Below are positions 7,805 to 18,461 of a stretch of DNA of 62,729 bases, one piece after another (the stretch's first letter is position 1; every line of letters begins with the position of its first letter). The stretch is taken from the NCBI GenBank assembly GCA_025359105.1, contig JANYHK010000136.1:1-62729 (forward strand), read 5' to 3'. This stretch comes from Myxococcales bacterium (GTDB lineage: Bacteria; Myxococcota_A; Polyangia; Polyangiales; Polyangiaceae). Position numbers and translations under genes: made by a program. Below the pieces are notes generated by a model. The model saw nothing but the letters and a program-made list of their open reading frames with translations. It was not told the DNA's origin and ran no database searches.

Positions 7805-9409
7805 GGTGCCGATGGCCGAGAGCTCGAGATCCGGAGGCGGGTCCGCGCAGAGGATCGTCGGAGCGCCGTTGGAGTTCGGCTGGATCGTCAGCTTGATGTG
7901 CCCGAGGTACTGCGCACCGGCCGGCGGGTCGACCACGCTCAGCGTCCCGGTGGTGCCGGCACCGCCGACGAGGTTGCCGTCCCAGAGGTTACTCTCCCAC
8001 GTGCCGCTGCCGCCGGAGGTCTGCGTCACCGCCGTGGTCTGGCTGCCCCCACCAAGCTTGTAGGTGCCCGGGTAGTTGCCCGCGTTGCCCACTGCGAAGG
8101 TGGCGAAGACGGTGAGGCCCGCCTTGCCCGACGTCGAGATCGCCACCGGGCTGAACTGCAGGATCGCCCCGCGGGCGGTCTGGTTGAGCGCCACGTTGTG
8201 CTGGGTGGGCGTGCCGTCGTTCGTCGTGATGGTCAAGACGTCGCCGAAGCCGTTCGGCGTCGTGGACGACGGCTTGGGGACGGGGCTCGGCGTCACCGTG
8301 AACACCTGGACGCCGTTCGGGGCGACGCTGCCCGAGGAGGGGGTGACGACGAAGGGCGAGTTGACCCCCTTTACGAGCACCGTCGAGAAGGTGATGGCGG
8401 CGCCCTTGTTCGTGAGGGTGACCGTCTTCGGGGTGTTCGTGGTGCCGCAGTCGGTCGTGCCGAAGTCCACGTTCGTCGGGTTGATCACGACCGTGTTGTT
8501 GCCGCTCCCCGCCAGGGTCACGCTCCCCGGCAGCGGATAACAGGTGCCCACCTGAGCTCCCGCGTCGGGCTGCACGAGCGAGGTGATCATCGTATCGACG
8601 TAGTTCTGCACGTTGGTCGGGCTGAACGTGACCGTGGGCGCGGCCGTACCGTTTGCGCTGATGGTGAACGGAATCGACGGCGCCCCGTTCGGCGGCAAGA
8701 GCCCAAATGCGGCGGAGCCGACCGCCAGGTTCACGACGGCCGGGATGTTTCCCGAGTTCGTGAGGCTGAACGGCGAGTTCGCGGTGAGGCTGACCGCCTG
8801 CGAGCCAAAGTTGAGGGCATTGCCGAGCGTCGACTTGAGGATGACGCCGCGCGCGGTCTGGTGGAGCTGGATCACGTGCGTCGTGTCGTTCGTCGCGCTC
8901 GTCTGGATCGTGACGACGCCGCCGTAGAGATCGGTCGTGACCTCGGAGGTGGCCGGGATGGCGGCAGGGATGATCTGCAGCGTCGCCGTCCCGCCAGGCG
9001 AAACCGCGCCCGACGCGGGCGACAGCGTGTAGCGGGTCGCGCCCGCCGAGAGCAAGGCGGTCCACTGCAGCGTCGCCTTGCCGGTGTTCGTGATCGCGAC
9101 CGGCACCGAGGTCGCGGCTGAGCCGCAGTTCACGAGGCCGTTGTCGCCGAACGAAATGTCGTTCGCCGCGCCGCCATCACCCGTCGTGATGGAAACGGTC
9201 GTGGGGCCTCCGTCGGTCGGCGGCGGGGGCGGCGCATCGACGCCGGTATCGATGGTGGCAGAGCCGTCCTTGACGATCTCGAGACCGCCGTCGCGGTCGT
9301 CGACGAGCGCGCCGGGATGCGCCGCGGAGCTTCCGCAGGCCACCGGAAGAACGACGAGCGCGGACAACCCGAATCCTAAGATGAGCGAGACATAAGCAGC
9401 TTTACGCAT
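7799..9409 (-). CDS. Large lipoprotein with repeated ASH/choice-of-anchor-like domains, 536 aa
   Basis: The ATG at 9409 begins a signal peptide ending in VAC, followed by an Asp/Pro-rich linker. The rest is four or five related beta-sandwich units. Each opens with a theme like ISFGDNGLVNCGS, LNFGSQAVS or VDFGTTDCGT, then VTLTNKG or IANTGN, then a proline-rich strand. This is the pattern of ASH/HYDIN-type and choice-of-anchor-D domains found in surface proteins of myxobacteria. The product is probably an extracellular adhesion or structural protein. A TATCCT element six bases before the start and a TTGAGC 18 bases further upstream form a good promoter. The 3' end lies inside the 37-bp duplication. 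Confidence 0.8.
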   Translation of the reverse strand: MRKAAYVSLILGFGLSALVVLPVACGSSAAHPGALVDDRDGGLEIVKDGSATIDTGVDAPPPPPTDGGPTTVSITTGDGGAANDISFGDNGLVNCGSAATSVPVAITNTGKATLQWTALLSAGATRYTLSPASGAVSPGGTATLQIIPAAIPATSEVTTDLYGGVVTIQTSATNDTTHVIQLHQTARGVILKSTLGNALNFGSQAVSLTANSPFSLTNSGNIPAVVNLAVGSAAFGLLPPNGAPSIPFTISANGTAAPTVTFSPTNVQNYVDTMITSLVQPDAGAQVGTCYPLPGSVTLAGSGNNTVVINPTNVDFGTTDCGTTNTPKTVTLTNKGAAITFSTVLVKGVNSPFVVTPSSGSVAPNGVQVFTVTPSPVPKPSSTTPNGFGDVLTITTNDGTPTQHNVALNQTARGAILQFSPVAISTSGKAGLTVFATFAVGNAGNYPGTYKLGGGSQTTAVTQTSGGSGTWESNLWDGNLVGGAGTTGTLSVVDPPAGAQYLGHIKLTIQPNSNGAPTILCADPPPDLELSAIGTP

Positions 9410-9415
9410 GCCTCG

Positions 9416-9421
9416 AGGATA
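9416..9421 (-). promoter_or_regulatory. Candidate leaderless -10 element with possible -35
   Basis: TATCCT on the minus strand ends exactly six bases before the ATG at 9409. TTGAGC lies 18 bases upstream of it, a four-of-six match to the -35 consensus. No Shine-Dalgarno is present. Confidence 0.55.
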
Positions 9422-9624
9422 GCGAGAATTCGAGGGGGCGCTCAACAATATGGGGCAGCTTTCCCCGCCTGTTTCCCGAGGTGGGAGCGTGAAGGTGGGG
9501 CTCGTTTCCACGGGGGCGTTGACATCCCGCGGAGACGTCGCAGGTTGGTGAGAAGCGCGAGGTATGTCGCCCGCGCGTTACCCCGCTGGGAGTGAGGTTC
9601 ACCCCGGCGAGTCGGAGAGAGAAA

Positions 9625-10176
9625 ATGCACGGATATCCCGGAATGATGGGGTGGTGGCACGCGCGCCGCGCCCGCGGTTGTGGCGAGGGGCATGCGCACG
9701 CGGGCGGTTGCGGCGGCGGGCATGCGCATGCGGGGCCCGGTGGGCCCGGTGGCGGACCCGAAGGGTGGGGGGCGCCCGGCGGCTGGGGCGGCGGCCCTGG
9801 AGGCGGGCGGTTCGGTGGGCACGACGAAGGCGGCGGCGGCTTCGGCGTACGGCGCCCGCTGCGCTTCCTCGCCTTCAAGCTCGAGCTCGACGAACAGCAG
9901 GTGACGGAGCTCGCGCGCATCCTGAACGACCTGAAGACGGAGCGGGCGCAGGCGGCGGTAGACGACCGGCGAACGGTGAGCGCCTTTGCCGACGCGATCG
10001 CCGAGGGGACGTGGGACGAGGGCAAGGCGATTGCCGCGGCCGACCTGCGCGTGAAGAGCGCCCAGGCCTTGCGGGACGCGGTGGTCAAGGCGCTCGGCCG
10101 CATCCACGCCCTCCTCGAGACGGGTCAACGCGACAAGCTCGCGTACCTGATCCGAACCGGAACGCTCAGCATCTGA
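9625..10176 (+). CDS. His-rich Spy/CpxP-like protein, 183 aa
   Basis: The ATG at 9625 follows GGAGAGAG. The first 80 residues are almost only Gly, His and Ala with two GHAHAG units, Cys, and later a Gly/Pro/Trp tract, a likely metal-binding tail. The C-terminal half, FKLELDEQQVTELARILNDLKTERAQ followed by a second long helix, fits the Spy/CpxP/CnrX-type helical hairpin of periplasmic metal sensors. There is no signal peptide, so unlike those proteins it should stay in the cytosol. A role in buffering nickel, cobalt, copper or zinc is inferred from the His-rich tail only. Confidence 0.65.
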   Translation: MHGYPGMMGWWHARRARGCGEGHAHAGGCGGGHAHAGPGGPGGGPEGWGAPGGWGGGPGGGRFGGHDEGGGGFGVRRPLRFLAFKLELDEQQVTELARILNDLKTERAQAAVDDRRTVSAFADAIAEGTWDEGKAIAAADLRVKSAQALRDAVVKALGRIHALLETGQRDKLAYLIRTGTLSI

Positions 10177-10252
10177 AGATGTGAAGCGCGCCTGACCCGG
10201 CGACTCCCCTCCCGATCGCGTGTAAAGTGGCGCGCTCTGGAGGGTGAGTCGC

Positions 10253-11876
<1,624 letters not shown>

Positions 11877-11890
<14 letters not shown>

Positions 11891-12827
11891 GCCAAAGCAC
11901 GGTGGCCGCCGCGAGCGCGACGCCACCGACGATCACGCTGACCGTCGCGACGTCCGCGCTCACGCCGGCGTCGTGGCCGAGCCGGACGCCGTCGGGATCG
12001 CAGCCAGCGCTCGTGCAGTGGCTGCGGGCATCGGAGTAGACAGAGCGCGCCGAGAGGGCGAAGCCACCGGCCAGGAAGAGGGCGATGGCGCCCACGCTGC
12101 CGGTGCCTATCGCCACGCCACGCTGGACCCCGAGGCCACGCCCCTCCTCGCGGGGGCGCGACGCGGGCGGCGCGGCGCTGAGGGGCGCGACGGTGAGCGG
12201 CGCGGGCGGGGGTGGCTGCGGCGGCGCGGCGTCTTCGAGCGGCGGCACGTCGATGGTCACGACGCCCGCCGCCTTTGGCACGTCGATCGTGCGGCGCCAC
12301 GTCTTCTTCCCGGGCGCCGTCGCCTCGAGCGCGTGCTCGCCGGGATCCAGCGGCACCGCGCTTCCCCACGCTGCGCGATCCATCGGCACGCCGTCCTTGA
12401 CGAGCTGCGGCTCGACCGCACCCTCGGGGACACGCACGACGAGGCGCGCCAGCTTTCCCTCGAGCGTAGCGGCCCGCCCGCGCGCGATCTGCTCGCGTTC
12501 GGTTTGCCCGGCGCTCAGCGCCGCCGACGCGGCCTCGCGGAACCGCGCCCATGCGCTCGCGAAGCGCCCCAGGGTCTCGAGGCAGTCGCCGAGGTTCAAG
12601 AGCGTGCCGACGCCGGGGTCGAGCCTCTGGCTCGCCTCGAAGAGACCGCACGCGCGGGCGTAGCGACCGTCCTTCATCAGCTGGCGAGCTTCGTCGAAGA
12701 GCGCCTCCGCCGCCGCAGGGTCGCGCGGCTCGGCACGCGCGAGTGTGGGCGCGACGATGAACAAGGCGCACGACACGCCGAGGGCGGCGAGCGCGCGCGC
12801 TACCGCGTGCCGGCCTCCGCTCATCAT
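11877..12827 (-). CDS. Secreted TPR/PEGA-type protein with C-terminal membrane helices, 316 aa
   Basis: It opens with a signal peptide (ALAALGVSCALFIVAPTLARA). A TPR-like pair covers about residues 36-100 (LFDEARQLMKDGRYARACGLFEAS, LLNLGDCLETLGRFASAWARFREA). A PEGA-like beta domain follows (ARLVVRVPEGAVEPQLVKDGVPM), then a Pro-rich linker and two hydrophobic segments near the C-terminus (AIGTGSVGAIALFLAGGFAL and VATVSVIVGGVALAAATVLWL). This arrangement is common in Polyangiales, often beside Ser/Thr kinases. Its start overlaps the upstream kinase stop by four bases, so it is probably translated with that kinase and may be its partner at the envelope. Confidence 0.8.
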
Positions 12828-14077
12828 TTGCGATCTTGGTAGAAGCGCGACGGATCGGCGGCAGGTCCCGCGTCCGCTGCCGCGACGCGCGCGCGCGGCA
12901 GGTAGCGCGGCGGGATGACGTACGAGGCCGGCGCCGTGGGCGTCGCGGCCGTCGTTGCCATCGCGGCGGGCGGCGACGTCACGACCACGCCGACAGGCAG
13001 CGGCAGCGGCGTCGCGCGCGCTTCCTGCGGAACCACGGTCTCGGGTGGGTCGGGGCGGCGCAGGAGCCCCATCGCGAGGGCGCCCGCCACGGCGATCGCG
13101 CCTACGCCGACGACAGCGAGCCGCGTGTGCGACGACGACCGCGCAGCCGTGGCCACGAACGCGGCGCCCGTCGTCGAGGCTTCCGGCGGTGGCGGCGGCG
13201 TGACCGCGACGCCGTCCGTGCGGCGCGCCGGTGCAGCGTCCCCGGCCGCGAACGCGTCCTCGATCTCACGCGCGAACGCCTCCGCCGTCACCGGGCGCGT
13301 CTCGGGCCGCGTCGACATCGCACGGAGCAGCGCCGTCTCGAGGCGGGGCGACGCGGCGGCCCCCTTCGTGCTCGGCGGTCGCGGGTCGAGGCGGCCGGAC
13401 GCGTCCTGCGAAGACGCATCCCACGGCAACGTCCCCGCGAGCATGACGTAGAGCGTGACGGCCAGCTCGTAGACGTCCGTCCGCACGCTCGCCGGGCTCC
13501 CGAAGAAGCGCTCCGGCGCCATGTACGCAGGCGTGCCCTTGACGACGCCCGACTGGGTCGTCGTGGAATCCGGGCGCTCGATCTCGCGCGCGATGCCGAA
13601 GTCGAGGAGGACGGGGCGTGGCGCGTCGTCGGTCTCCTCGAGGAAGACGTTCTCCGGTTTGATGTCGCGGTGCACCATCCCCGCCGCGTGCAGCGCGGCG
13701 ACCCCTGACGCCAGCGCCGTGAAGATCGCCACTGCCTCGCCCGCCGGCACCGCGCCTCGCGCGACGCGCTGGTGGAGCGTCTCGCCGTGGAGCCGCGGCA
13801 TCGCCAGGTACGGCCGACCGTCGGGCAGCGTGCCGACGTCGAGCACCGACACGAGCGAGGGGTGCTCCACCTTGCGGATCTTCGTCGCCTCGTCGACGAA
13901 GCGCGCGCGGTCCTTGTCGGTGACCGTGGCGCTCTCCTTCAGCACCTTCAGCGCGACCGGCCGATCGTGCCACCACGCCGCGTAGACCGTGCCCGTGCCC
14001 CCTTCGCCGAGGCGCTCCGTCAGCGAGAAATCCCCGAGCTCCGTGGGAGCGAGGCGCTCTTCGGCGGCGGACGGCAT
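12824..14077 (-). CDS. Transmembrane Ser/Thr protein kinase, 417 aa
   Basis: A Hanks-type kinase. Motifs seen are the glycine loop LGEGGTGTVY, the ATP lysine in VALKVL, catalytic MVHRDIKPENVFL, metal-binding DFGIA and GTPAYMAPE. About 60 residues of Pro/Ala linker follow. A hydrophobic segment (AVVGVGAIAVAGALAMGLL) then leads to a short Pro/Ala-rich C-terminal tail likely in the periplasm. The ATG at 14077 is chosen over an upstream in-frame GTG that would overlap the preceding gene. It is followed by a TPR protein with a four-base overlap and preceded by a lipoprotein 26 bp away, in a leftward signalling operon. Confidence 0.88.
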   Translation of the reverse strand: MPSAAEERLAPTELGDFSLTERLGEGGTGTVYAAWWHDRPVALKVLKESATVTDKDRARFVDEATKIRKVEHPSLVSVLDVGTLPDGRPYLAMPRLHGETLHQRVARGAVPAGEAVAIFTALASGVAALHAAGMVHRDIKPENVFLEETDDAPRPVLLDFGIAREIERPDSTTTQSGVVKGTPAYMAPERFFGSPASVRTDVYELAVTLYVMLAGTLPWDASSQDASGRLDPRPPSTKGAAASPRLETALLRAMSTRPETRPVTAEAFAREIEDAFAAGDAAPARRTDGVAVTPPPPPEASTTGAAFVATAARSSSHTRLAVVGVGAIAVAGALAMGLLRRPDPPETVVPQEARATPLPLPVGVVVTSPPAAMATTAATPTAPASYVIPPRYLPRARVAAADAGPAADPSRFYQDRK

Positions 14078-14103
14078 CGGCGAGAGCTTGGTAGCACCAC
14101 CCG

Positions 14104-14670
14104 TCACTTCACGCACGTCTGCCACGAGGCCTGGGTCTTCGCGGCCATCGCGCAAGTGAACTTCGTTCGCGAGACGTCGGTCTCACAGTCTCTCTGGAGC
14201 GACTGGAAACGCTGATCTTGCGAGGAGATCTGCCTCACCATCCCCCGCCCGTCGGGGCCGAGGTCCTTGAAGCGCTCGTCGGTCTCGAGCAGCAGGTCGA
14301 AGAAATGCTCGAACATCCGCGAGCACTCGGCGGCGGTGAGCTTCTCCCTACCGACCGGCTTCTTCGCGGGCTTTGCGGCGCCCTTGTCCTTGCCGTCGTC
14401 TCGCTCGAGCTTCCTGCTGGTGATCTCGGGCTCGGGCAAGCCCCCCTTGTCCGTTGGCGTCGAGGGGGCCAGGCCGGTCGCGGGAGGGACGGGAGCCTCC
14501 TCGGGCGCAGCGTCCTTCGCCGCGCCGCCGCGCGCCAGCTTGGGCTCGTCCTTGATGTCGTTCACGAACGACGCCTCGCGCATCGTGTCGACGTCCACGG
14601 TCGTCTTCGGCGGCTTGCCGCAACAAACCGCGCAGAGGAGGGTCACCAGCGTGGCCGCGGCGCGTCGCAT
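14104..14670 (-). CDS. Hypothetical lipoprotein-like protein, 188 aa
   Basis: The ATG at 14670 gives a short basic-hydrophobic start (MRRAAATLVTLLCAVCCGK). It contains three cysteines but no exact lipobox, so lipid anchoring is likely but not certain. A charged Lys/Pro/Glu linker follows. The last 70 residues (AAECSRMFEHFFDLLLE to MAAKTQASWQTCVK) form an amphipathic helical domain with three cysteines. It lies between two kinase genes and may be a substrate or partner, but there is no direct sequence evidence for function. A TATCGT element six bases upstream suggests its own leaderless promoter in the 32-bp gap after the upstream kinase. Confidence 0.65.
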   Translation of the reverse strand: MRRAAATLVTLLCAVCCGKPPKTTVDVDTMREASFVNDIKDEPKLARGGAAKDAAPEEAPVPPATGLAPSTPTDKGGLPEPEITSRKLERDDGKDKGAAKPAKKPVGREKLTAAECSRMFEHFFDLLLETDERFKDLGPDGRGMVRQISSQDQRFQSLQRDCETDVSRTKFTCAMAAKTQASWQTCVK

Positions 14671-14676
14671 CCGTTC

Positions 14677-14682
14677 ACGATA
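14677..14682 (-). promoter_or_regulatory. Candidate leaderless -10 element
   Basis: TATCGT on the minus strand ends six bases before the ATG at 14670. CTGACG about 18 bases upstream may act as the -35. It lies in the gap after the upstream kinase stop, so it would be an internal promoter. Confidence 0.5.
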
Positions 14683-14702
14683 GAGGAACGGCCGGGCCCG
14701 CG

Positions 14703-16523
14703 TCAGGACTCGTTGTGGAAAATGAGCTGCACGTCGGCGGTCCCGCCCGTCGCGGGATCGCTGAGGGCGGCGACGGGGACCGTGACGCGAAGCAGGCTCT
14801 GCTGGAGGCAGCGCCCCATGGCTGGCAGAAACTGCAGGTTCGTCACGACCGCCGCCTGCGCACGCCCCTGCGCGTCGAACGAGAAGTTCACGACGCCGAT
14901 GCCCACGGCGTGCGACTGCCCCGCGACGAGCGCGGTGCGGTAGCAGGCGCCGAGGTCGAGCCGCATGGCCAGCACCCCTTGCCTCACGTCGCGATCGCGC
15001 ACCCGCTCGCCGTTGGCCATGCCGATCTCGACCCATGTGCGCCCGGGGACGTACGACGGATCGATGCTCGCCGGCCCCGCCGACGACGGCGGAGGCTCGG
15101 GTTGCCCGGCAGCAGCGGACGCGACCGCGGAGCCTGGCGGCGGCGGCGGGGGCAGCGGCAACGGCGCAGCCGACGGCGGCGAAGCACCCGGGGCCCCGTT
15201 GCCGTTGGCGATGGGTCGAACCGACGGGGGCGCCGTCGCGACGGGGCGCCTCGTCGTTCGCTTGCCGCCGTCGGCGCCCGGGAACGTCAACGGGGAGAGC
15301 GGATCGTCGGGCTCGAGGATCGCGAGCGGCGGCTCTCCGTTCGACGGATGGGGCGCGGGCCCGGCGGCGTCCCGCTGCGGATTGGCCAGGTAGAACGCAG
15401 CGCCGCCCAGGCCGCAGATCAAGAACAACGCCACAGCGTATTTCCAGCGCGGCGTCGTCGGGATGACGAGCTCTGCCTCGGTCTCCGCGTGCCCGATCTC
15501 GCTGTCGGCGGGGAGCGAGCGCGCCGAACGCGTGCCACCGCTCGCGACGCCGGCCACGGTGCTCGACGCCAGCATCTGCGGCCGCGACTGCGCGCCGTGG
15601 CCCAGCGGCCCCGACACCTGTGTGGACACACCACCGAGCGCCGCGCGGAGCGCCGTGCGCATCTCGCGCGCCGACGCGAAGCGATCGTCGCGCGCCTTGC
15701 TGATCGCCTTGAGCGCGACGCCGGCGAGGTGCGGATCGGTCGCAGGGTTGATCTCGAACGGGTCGGGTGGCGGGTCGGTGATGTGCTTGAGGATGATCCC
15801 GATCGCGCTCTCCGCCTCGAACGGCACGCGCCCGGTGAGGAGCTGGTAGAGGATGATGCCCACCGAGTAGAGATCGCTGCGCGCGTCCAGCGGGTCCCCC
15901 CTCCCCTGCTCCGGCGACATGTACTCGGGCGTTCCGACGAGCGTGCCGCTGCGCGTGAGCGGCCCCGTCGTGCCGGCGCCGGTCTCGTAGGCGCCCGCGT
16001 CGTTGATCTTCGCGATGCCGAAGTCGCACACCTTCACGACGTCGACCGGCGTCCCCTCGTCGTCTACCGTCGACGTCACGATGACGTTCTCCGGCTTCAC
16101 GTCGCGGTGGACGATGCCCTGGTCGTGCGCGAGGGCCAACGCGCCGAGCACCTGCACGAGGACGCCGACGATCCGCGCCGGCGGCAGCGGCCACTCGTCG
16201 ACGAGCAGCCGCAGGAGGCTCCGCCCGTCGACGTGCTCCATCGCGATGAAGAGGAGCCCCCCCTCGTCCTCGCCGAAGTCGATGATGCGGATCGAGTTCG
16301 GGTGGTCGAGCTTCGAGGCCGCCTTGGCCTCTCGCTTGAAGCGGGCCGCGAACGTCGGGTCGGTGGCGAGGTCGGGGTGCAGGACCTTGAGCGCCACGAC
16401 CTTGTCGAGCGATGTCTGGCGCGCCTTGTACACGCACCCCATCGCGCCCTTGCCGAGGACCTCGAGGACGACGAACTTGCCGGCGATCGTGCGACCGACC
16501 AGGCTCTCGTCCGCCTCCCGCAT
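14703..16523 (-). CDS. Ser/Thr protein kinase with AgmX/PglI-like C-terminal domain, 606 aa
   Basis: The N-terminal 280 residues are a Hanks kinase: LGKGAMGCVYKA, VALKVL, GIVHRDVKPENV, CDFGIAKI, GTPEYMSPEQ. One transmembrane helix (YAVALFLICGLGGAAFYLA) follows near residue 375, then a long Pro/Ala/Gly linker. The C-terminal 110 residues (VLAMRLDLGACYRTAL, GVVNFSFDAQGRAQAAVV, MGRCLQQSLL) match the TonB-like fold of AgmX/PglI C-terminal domains in myxobacterial gliding proteins. It may sense or contact the periplasm. It heads the leftward signalling block and has its own TAGACT element. Confidence 0.88.
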   Translation of the reverse strand: MREADESLVGRTIAGKFVVLEVLGKGAMGCVYKARQTSLDKVVALKVLHPDLATDPTFAARFKREAKAASKLDHPNSIRIIDFGEDEGGLLFIAMEHVDGRSLLRLLVDEWPLPPARIVGVLVQVLGALALAHDQGIVHRDVKPENVIVTSTVDDEGTPVDVVKVCDFGIAKINDAGAYETGAGTTGPLTRSGTLVGTPEYMSPEQGRGDPLDARSDLYSVGIILYQLLTGRVPFEAESAIGIILKHITDPPPDPFEINPATDPHLAGVALKAISKARDDRFASAREMRTALRAALGGVSTQVSGPLGHGAQSRPQMLASSTVAGVASGGTRSARSLPADSEIGHAETEAELVIPTTPRWKYAVALFLICGLGGAAFYLANPQRDAAGPAPHPSNGEPPLAILEPDDPLSPLTFPGADGGKRTTRRPVATAPPSVRPIANGNGAPGASPPSAAPLPLPPPPPPGSAVASAAAGQPEPPPSSAGPASIDPSYVPGRTWVEIGMANGERVRDRDVRQGVLAMRLDLGACYRTALVAGQSHAVGIGVVNFSFDAQGRAQAAVVTNLQFLPAMGRCLQQSLLRVTVPVAALSDPATGGTADVQLIFHNES

Positions 16524-16529
16524 CTCAGG

Positions 16530-16535
16530 AGTCTA
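16530..16535 (-). promoter_or_regulatory. Candidate leaderless -10 element
   Basis: TAGACT on the minus strand ends six bases before the ATG at 16523, with no Shine-Dalgarno. It would drive the kinase-lipoprotein-kinase-TPR block. Confidence 0.5.
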
Positions 16536-16632
16536 CCGAACGGAACGACGACGCTCCAGGTCCGTCTCCAAATTGAATGGCGACGCGCATGGAAGCATCG
16601 AAAGGGCGACGGTAGAGGTCCCGCGTCGATGG

Positions 16633-17415
16633 TCAGGCCAGGAGGCGCCAGCGCGGTGAGGGAACGCTGTCGATGCGCAGGAGCGAGCGCTCGCCGATCT
16701 CTTCCCAGGGCTCGTCGGTCATCTTCTCGCTCGCGACGAACATCGCGTGGCGGCGCTGCGACCAGGGCGTCTCGACGACGCTCCCGTCCTGGCTTGCGCG
16801 ACGGAGCCGTACGGCGTCGTGCGGCCCGCGCTCGAGCAGGAAGAGTGTACGGCCGAAGCGATGGGCGTAGAGCACCGCGCCGTCCGACAGGAGAAAGTTG
16901 AACGAGCCGAAGTCCGGCCGGTTGCGCGCCTCGCGCGCTGCGGCGGCGAGCGCCGGGTCGCGGCCGCCCTGCGGCGCAGCGTCGAGGGCCGTGAGGAGGT
17001 AAGCGAAGAAGAGCTCGCTGTCGGTCTGCCCGCGAATCTCGCTGAGGCGCGCGGCGCTCGTCTGATCGCGGAGCCACTCGACGTCCTTGATCGTGCCGTT
17101 GTGCGCGAAGATCCAGCGCCCGCGCTGGAACGGGTGCGTGTTGTCGAGCGACGTCTCGCCTACGGTGCGCTTGCGGATGTGCGCGACCATGAGCTCGCCG
17201 CGGCTTCCCACGGCGAGCTCGTGGAACGTCGCGTCGTCGCTGGCGCGCTCGACGCCCTTGTTCACGTGCCACGTCTTCGCCACGCCGTCGTGGATCGCGA
17301 CGCCCCAGCCGTCGGAGTGCTCGTGCGACATCGACGACATGCTGCGCGGCGACTCCTTCAGGATCATCCGAAACTCGGTGGACTCCGACGAGACGATGCC
17401 GAGGAGACGACACAT
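16633..17415 (-). CDS. Class II glutamine amidotransferase (YafJ/EgtC-like), 260 aa
   Basis: The start M-C-R-L-L-G places the nucleophile Cys at position 2 after Met removal. Further family features are HSDGWGVAIHD, VAHIRKRTVG, NTHPFQRGRWIFAHNG and DSELFFAYLL, which bind glutamine. The enzyme releases ammonia from glutamine or cleaves a gamma-glutamyl bond in the cytosol. No synthetase partner is adjacent, so the acceptor is unknown. EgtC-like ergothioneine hydrolases share this fold, but no other ergothioneine genes are here. It is about 20 bp after the upstream oxidoreductase gene, so co-transcription is possible. Confidence 0.88.
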   Translation of the reverse strand: MCRLLGIVSSESTEFRMILKESPRSMSSMSHEHSDGWGVAIHDGVAKTWHVNKGVERASDDATFHELAVGSRGELMVAHIRKRTVGETSLDNTHPFQRGRWIFAHNGTIKDVEWLRDQTSAARLSEIRGQTDSELFFAYLLTALDAAPQGGRDPALAAAAREARNRPDFGSFNFLLSDGAVLYAHRFGRTLFLLERGPHDAVRLRRASQDGSVVETPWSQRRHAMFVASEKMTDEPWEEIGERSLLRIDSVPSPRWRLLA

Positions 17416-17437
17416 GGCACCTTCACATTTAGCCTCC

Positions 17438-18439
17438 TCAAGGCACGAGGACGAGCTTTCCGATCGTTTCTCCCGACTCGAGCGCGCGGTGGGCGTCTTT
17501 CACGCGGTCCAGCGGGAAGGTCGTCACCTTGGGCGGGGCGAGCTTCCCCTCGTTCGCCAGCCCCAGGAGCGTCCCCATGGCCTCCGCGAGGATGTCGGTG
17601 CGCTCGAAGAGGTACGACAGGTTGAACGCCATCACGCTCTTGTTGTCGTTGGTCATCGCCAGCGGATCGAAGCGCGGCGTCCGCAGCCAGTCGACCGCGA
17701 GCTTCGGCCAGCTCGGGGTGCCGCGGCCGCGCGACATCATCGTGTGGAAGCCGTAGATGACGAGGCGCCCGGTAGGGGCGAGGTGCTGGTAGCTCGCGCG
17801 CAGCGTCTCGACCCCGTTCGCGTCGAGCACCACGTCGTACCCCTCCGGCGACGCGCGCTCCGCCTCCCGCCACAGATCCTGCGCGCGCTTGTCGATGACG
17901 ACGTCGGCCCCGAGCGCTTGCACGTGCGCGACCTTGTGCGCGCCGCCCACGACGCCGACGACGCGGCACCCTGCGAGCTTGGCGAGGACGACGAGCGCCG
18001 AACCGACGCCGCCGGCCGCCGAGTGCACGAGCACGCGCGTGCCCTTCCGCGCGCGGCACAGCTCGTGGAGCGCGTAGTGGGCGGTCAAGGTCACGCTGGG
18101 AAACGCCGCCGCCTCCGCCACGGACCAGCCGGCAGGGATCGCGAAGACCTGATTCTCCGGCACCACCACGTGCGTCGCGTAACCGCCGAAGCGCGTGACG
18201 GCGACGACCTTGCGCCCGTCCGGCGTCTCGCCGGCGACCTCGAAGCCCGGCGTGATCGGCCATCCGACGTACTTCTTCGCAGACTCGTAGAGCCCCATTC
18301 GCACGATGCAGTCGGCGAAGTTCACGCCGATGGCCTCCGCGCGGACGAGCACCTCGCCGGCCTTGGCGACGGGATCGGGCTCCGTGAGGAGCGTCAGGCG
18401 ATCGTAGCCGCCGGCGCTCGGGATGGAGACACGTTTCAT
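17438..18439 (-). CDS. VAT-1/quinone-oxidoreductase-like medium-chain dehydrogenase, 333 aa
   Basis: A GroES-like N-terminal domain (GVNFADCIVRMGLY, TPGFEVAGE) and a Rossmann fold with VHSAAGGVGSALVVLAK. The A-A-G-G-V-G nucleotide turn is typical of NADPH-dependent zeta-crystallin/VAT-1 proteins. There are no zinc ligands of the alcohol-dehydrogenase type. Expected reaction is NADPH-linked reduction of quinones or enones in the cytosol. It starts 22 bp after the rhodanese gene with no clear promoter between, so the two likely form an operon. Confidence 0.88.
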   Translation of the reverse strand: MKRVSIPSAGGYDRLTLLTEPDPVAKAGEVLVRAEAIGVNFADCIVRMGLYESAKKYVGWPITPGFEVAGETPDGRKVVAVTRFGGYATHVVVPENQVFAIPAGWSVAEAAAFPSVTLTAHYALHELCRARKGTRVLVHSAAGGVGSALVVLAKLAGCRVVGVVGGAHKVAHVQALGADVVIDKRAQDLWREAERASPEGYDVVLDANGVETLRASYQHLAPTGRLVIYGFHTMMSRGRGTPSWPKLAVDWLRTPRFDPLAMTNDNKSVMAFNLSYLFERTDILAEAMGTLLGLANEGKLAPPKVTTFPLDRVKDAHRALESGETIGKLVLVP

Positions 18440-18461
18440 CGCAGCGCGTCGCGCGGCGCCG

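Noticed and set aside
9519-9524. Perfect TTGACA upstream of the Spy-like gene
   Set aside because: No -10-like hexamer at 16-18 bases downstream, so no promoter is called.
14715-16901. 728-aa open frame on the plus strand
   Set aside because: Antisense shadow of the 606-aa kinase; low-complexity Arg/His/Leu composition.
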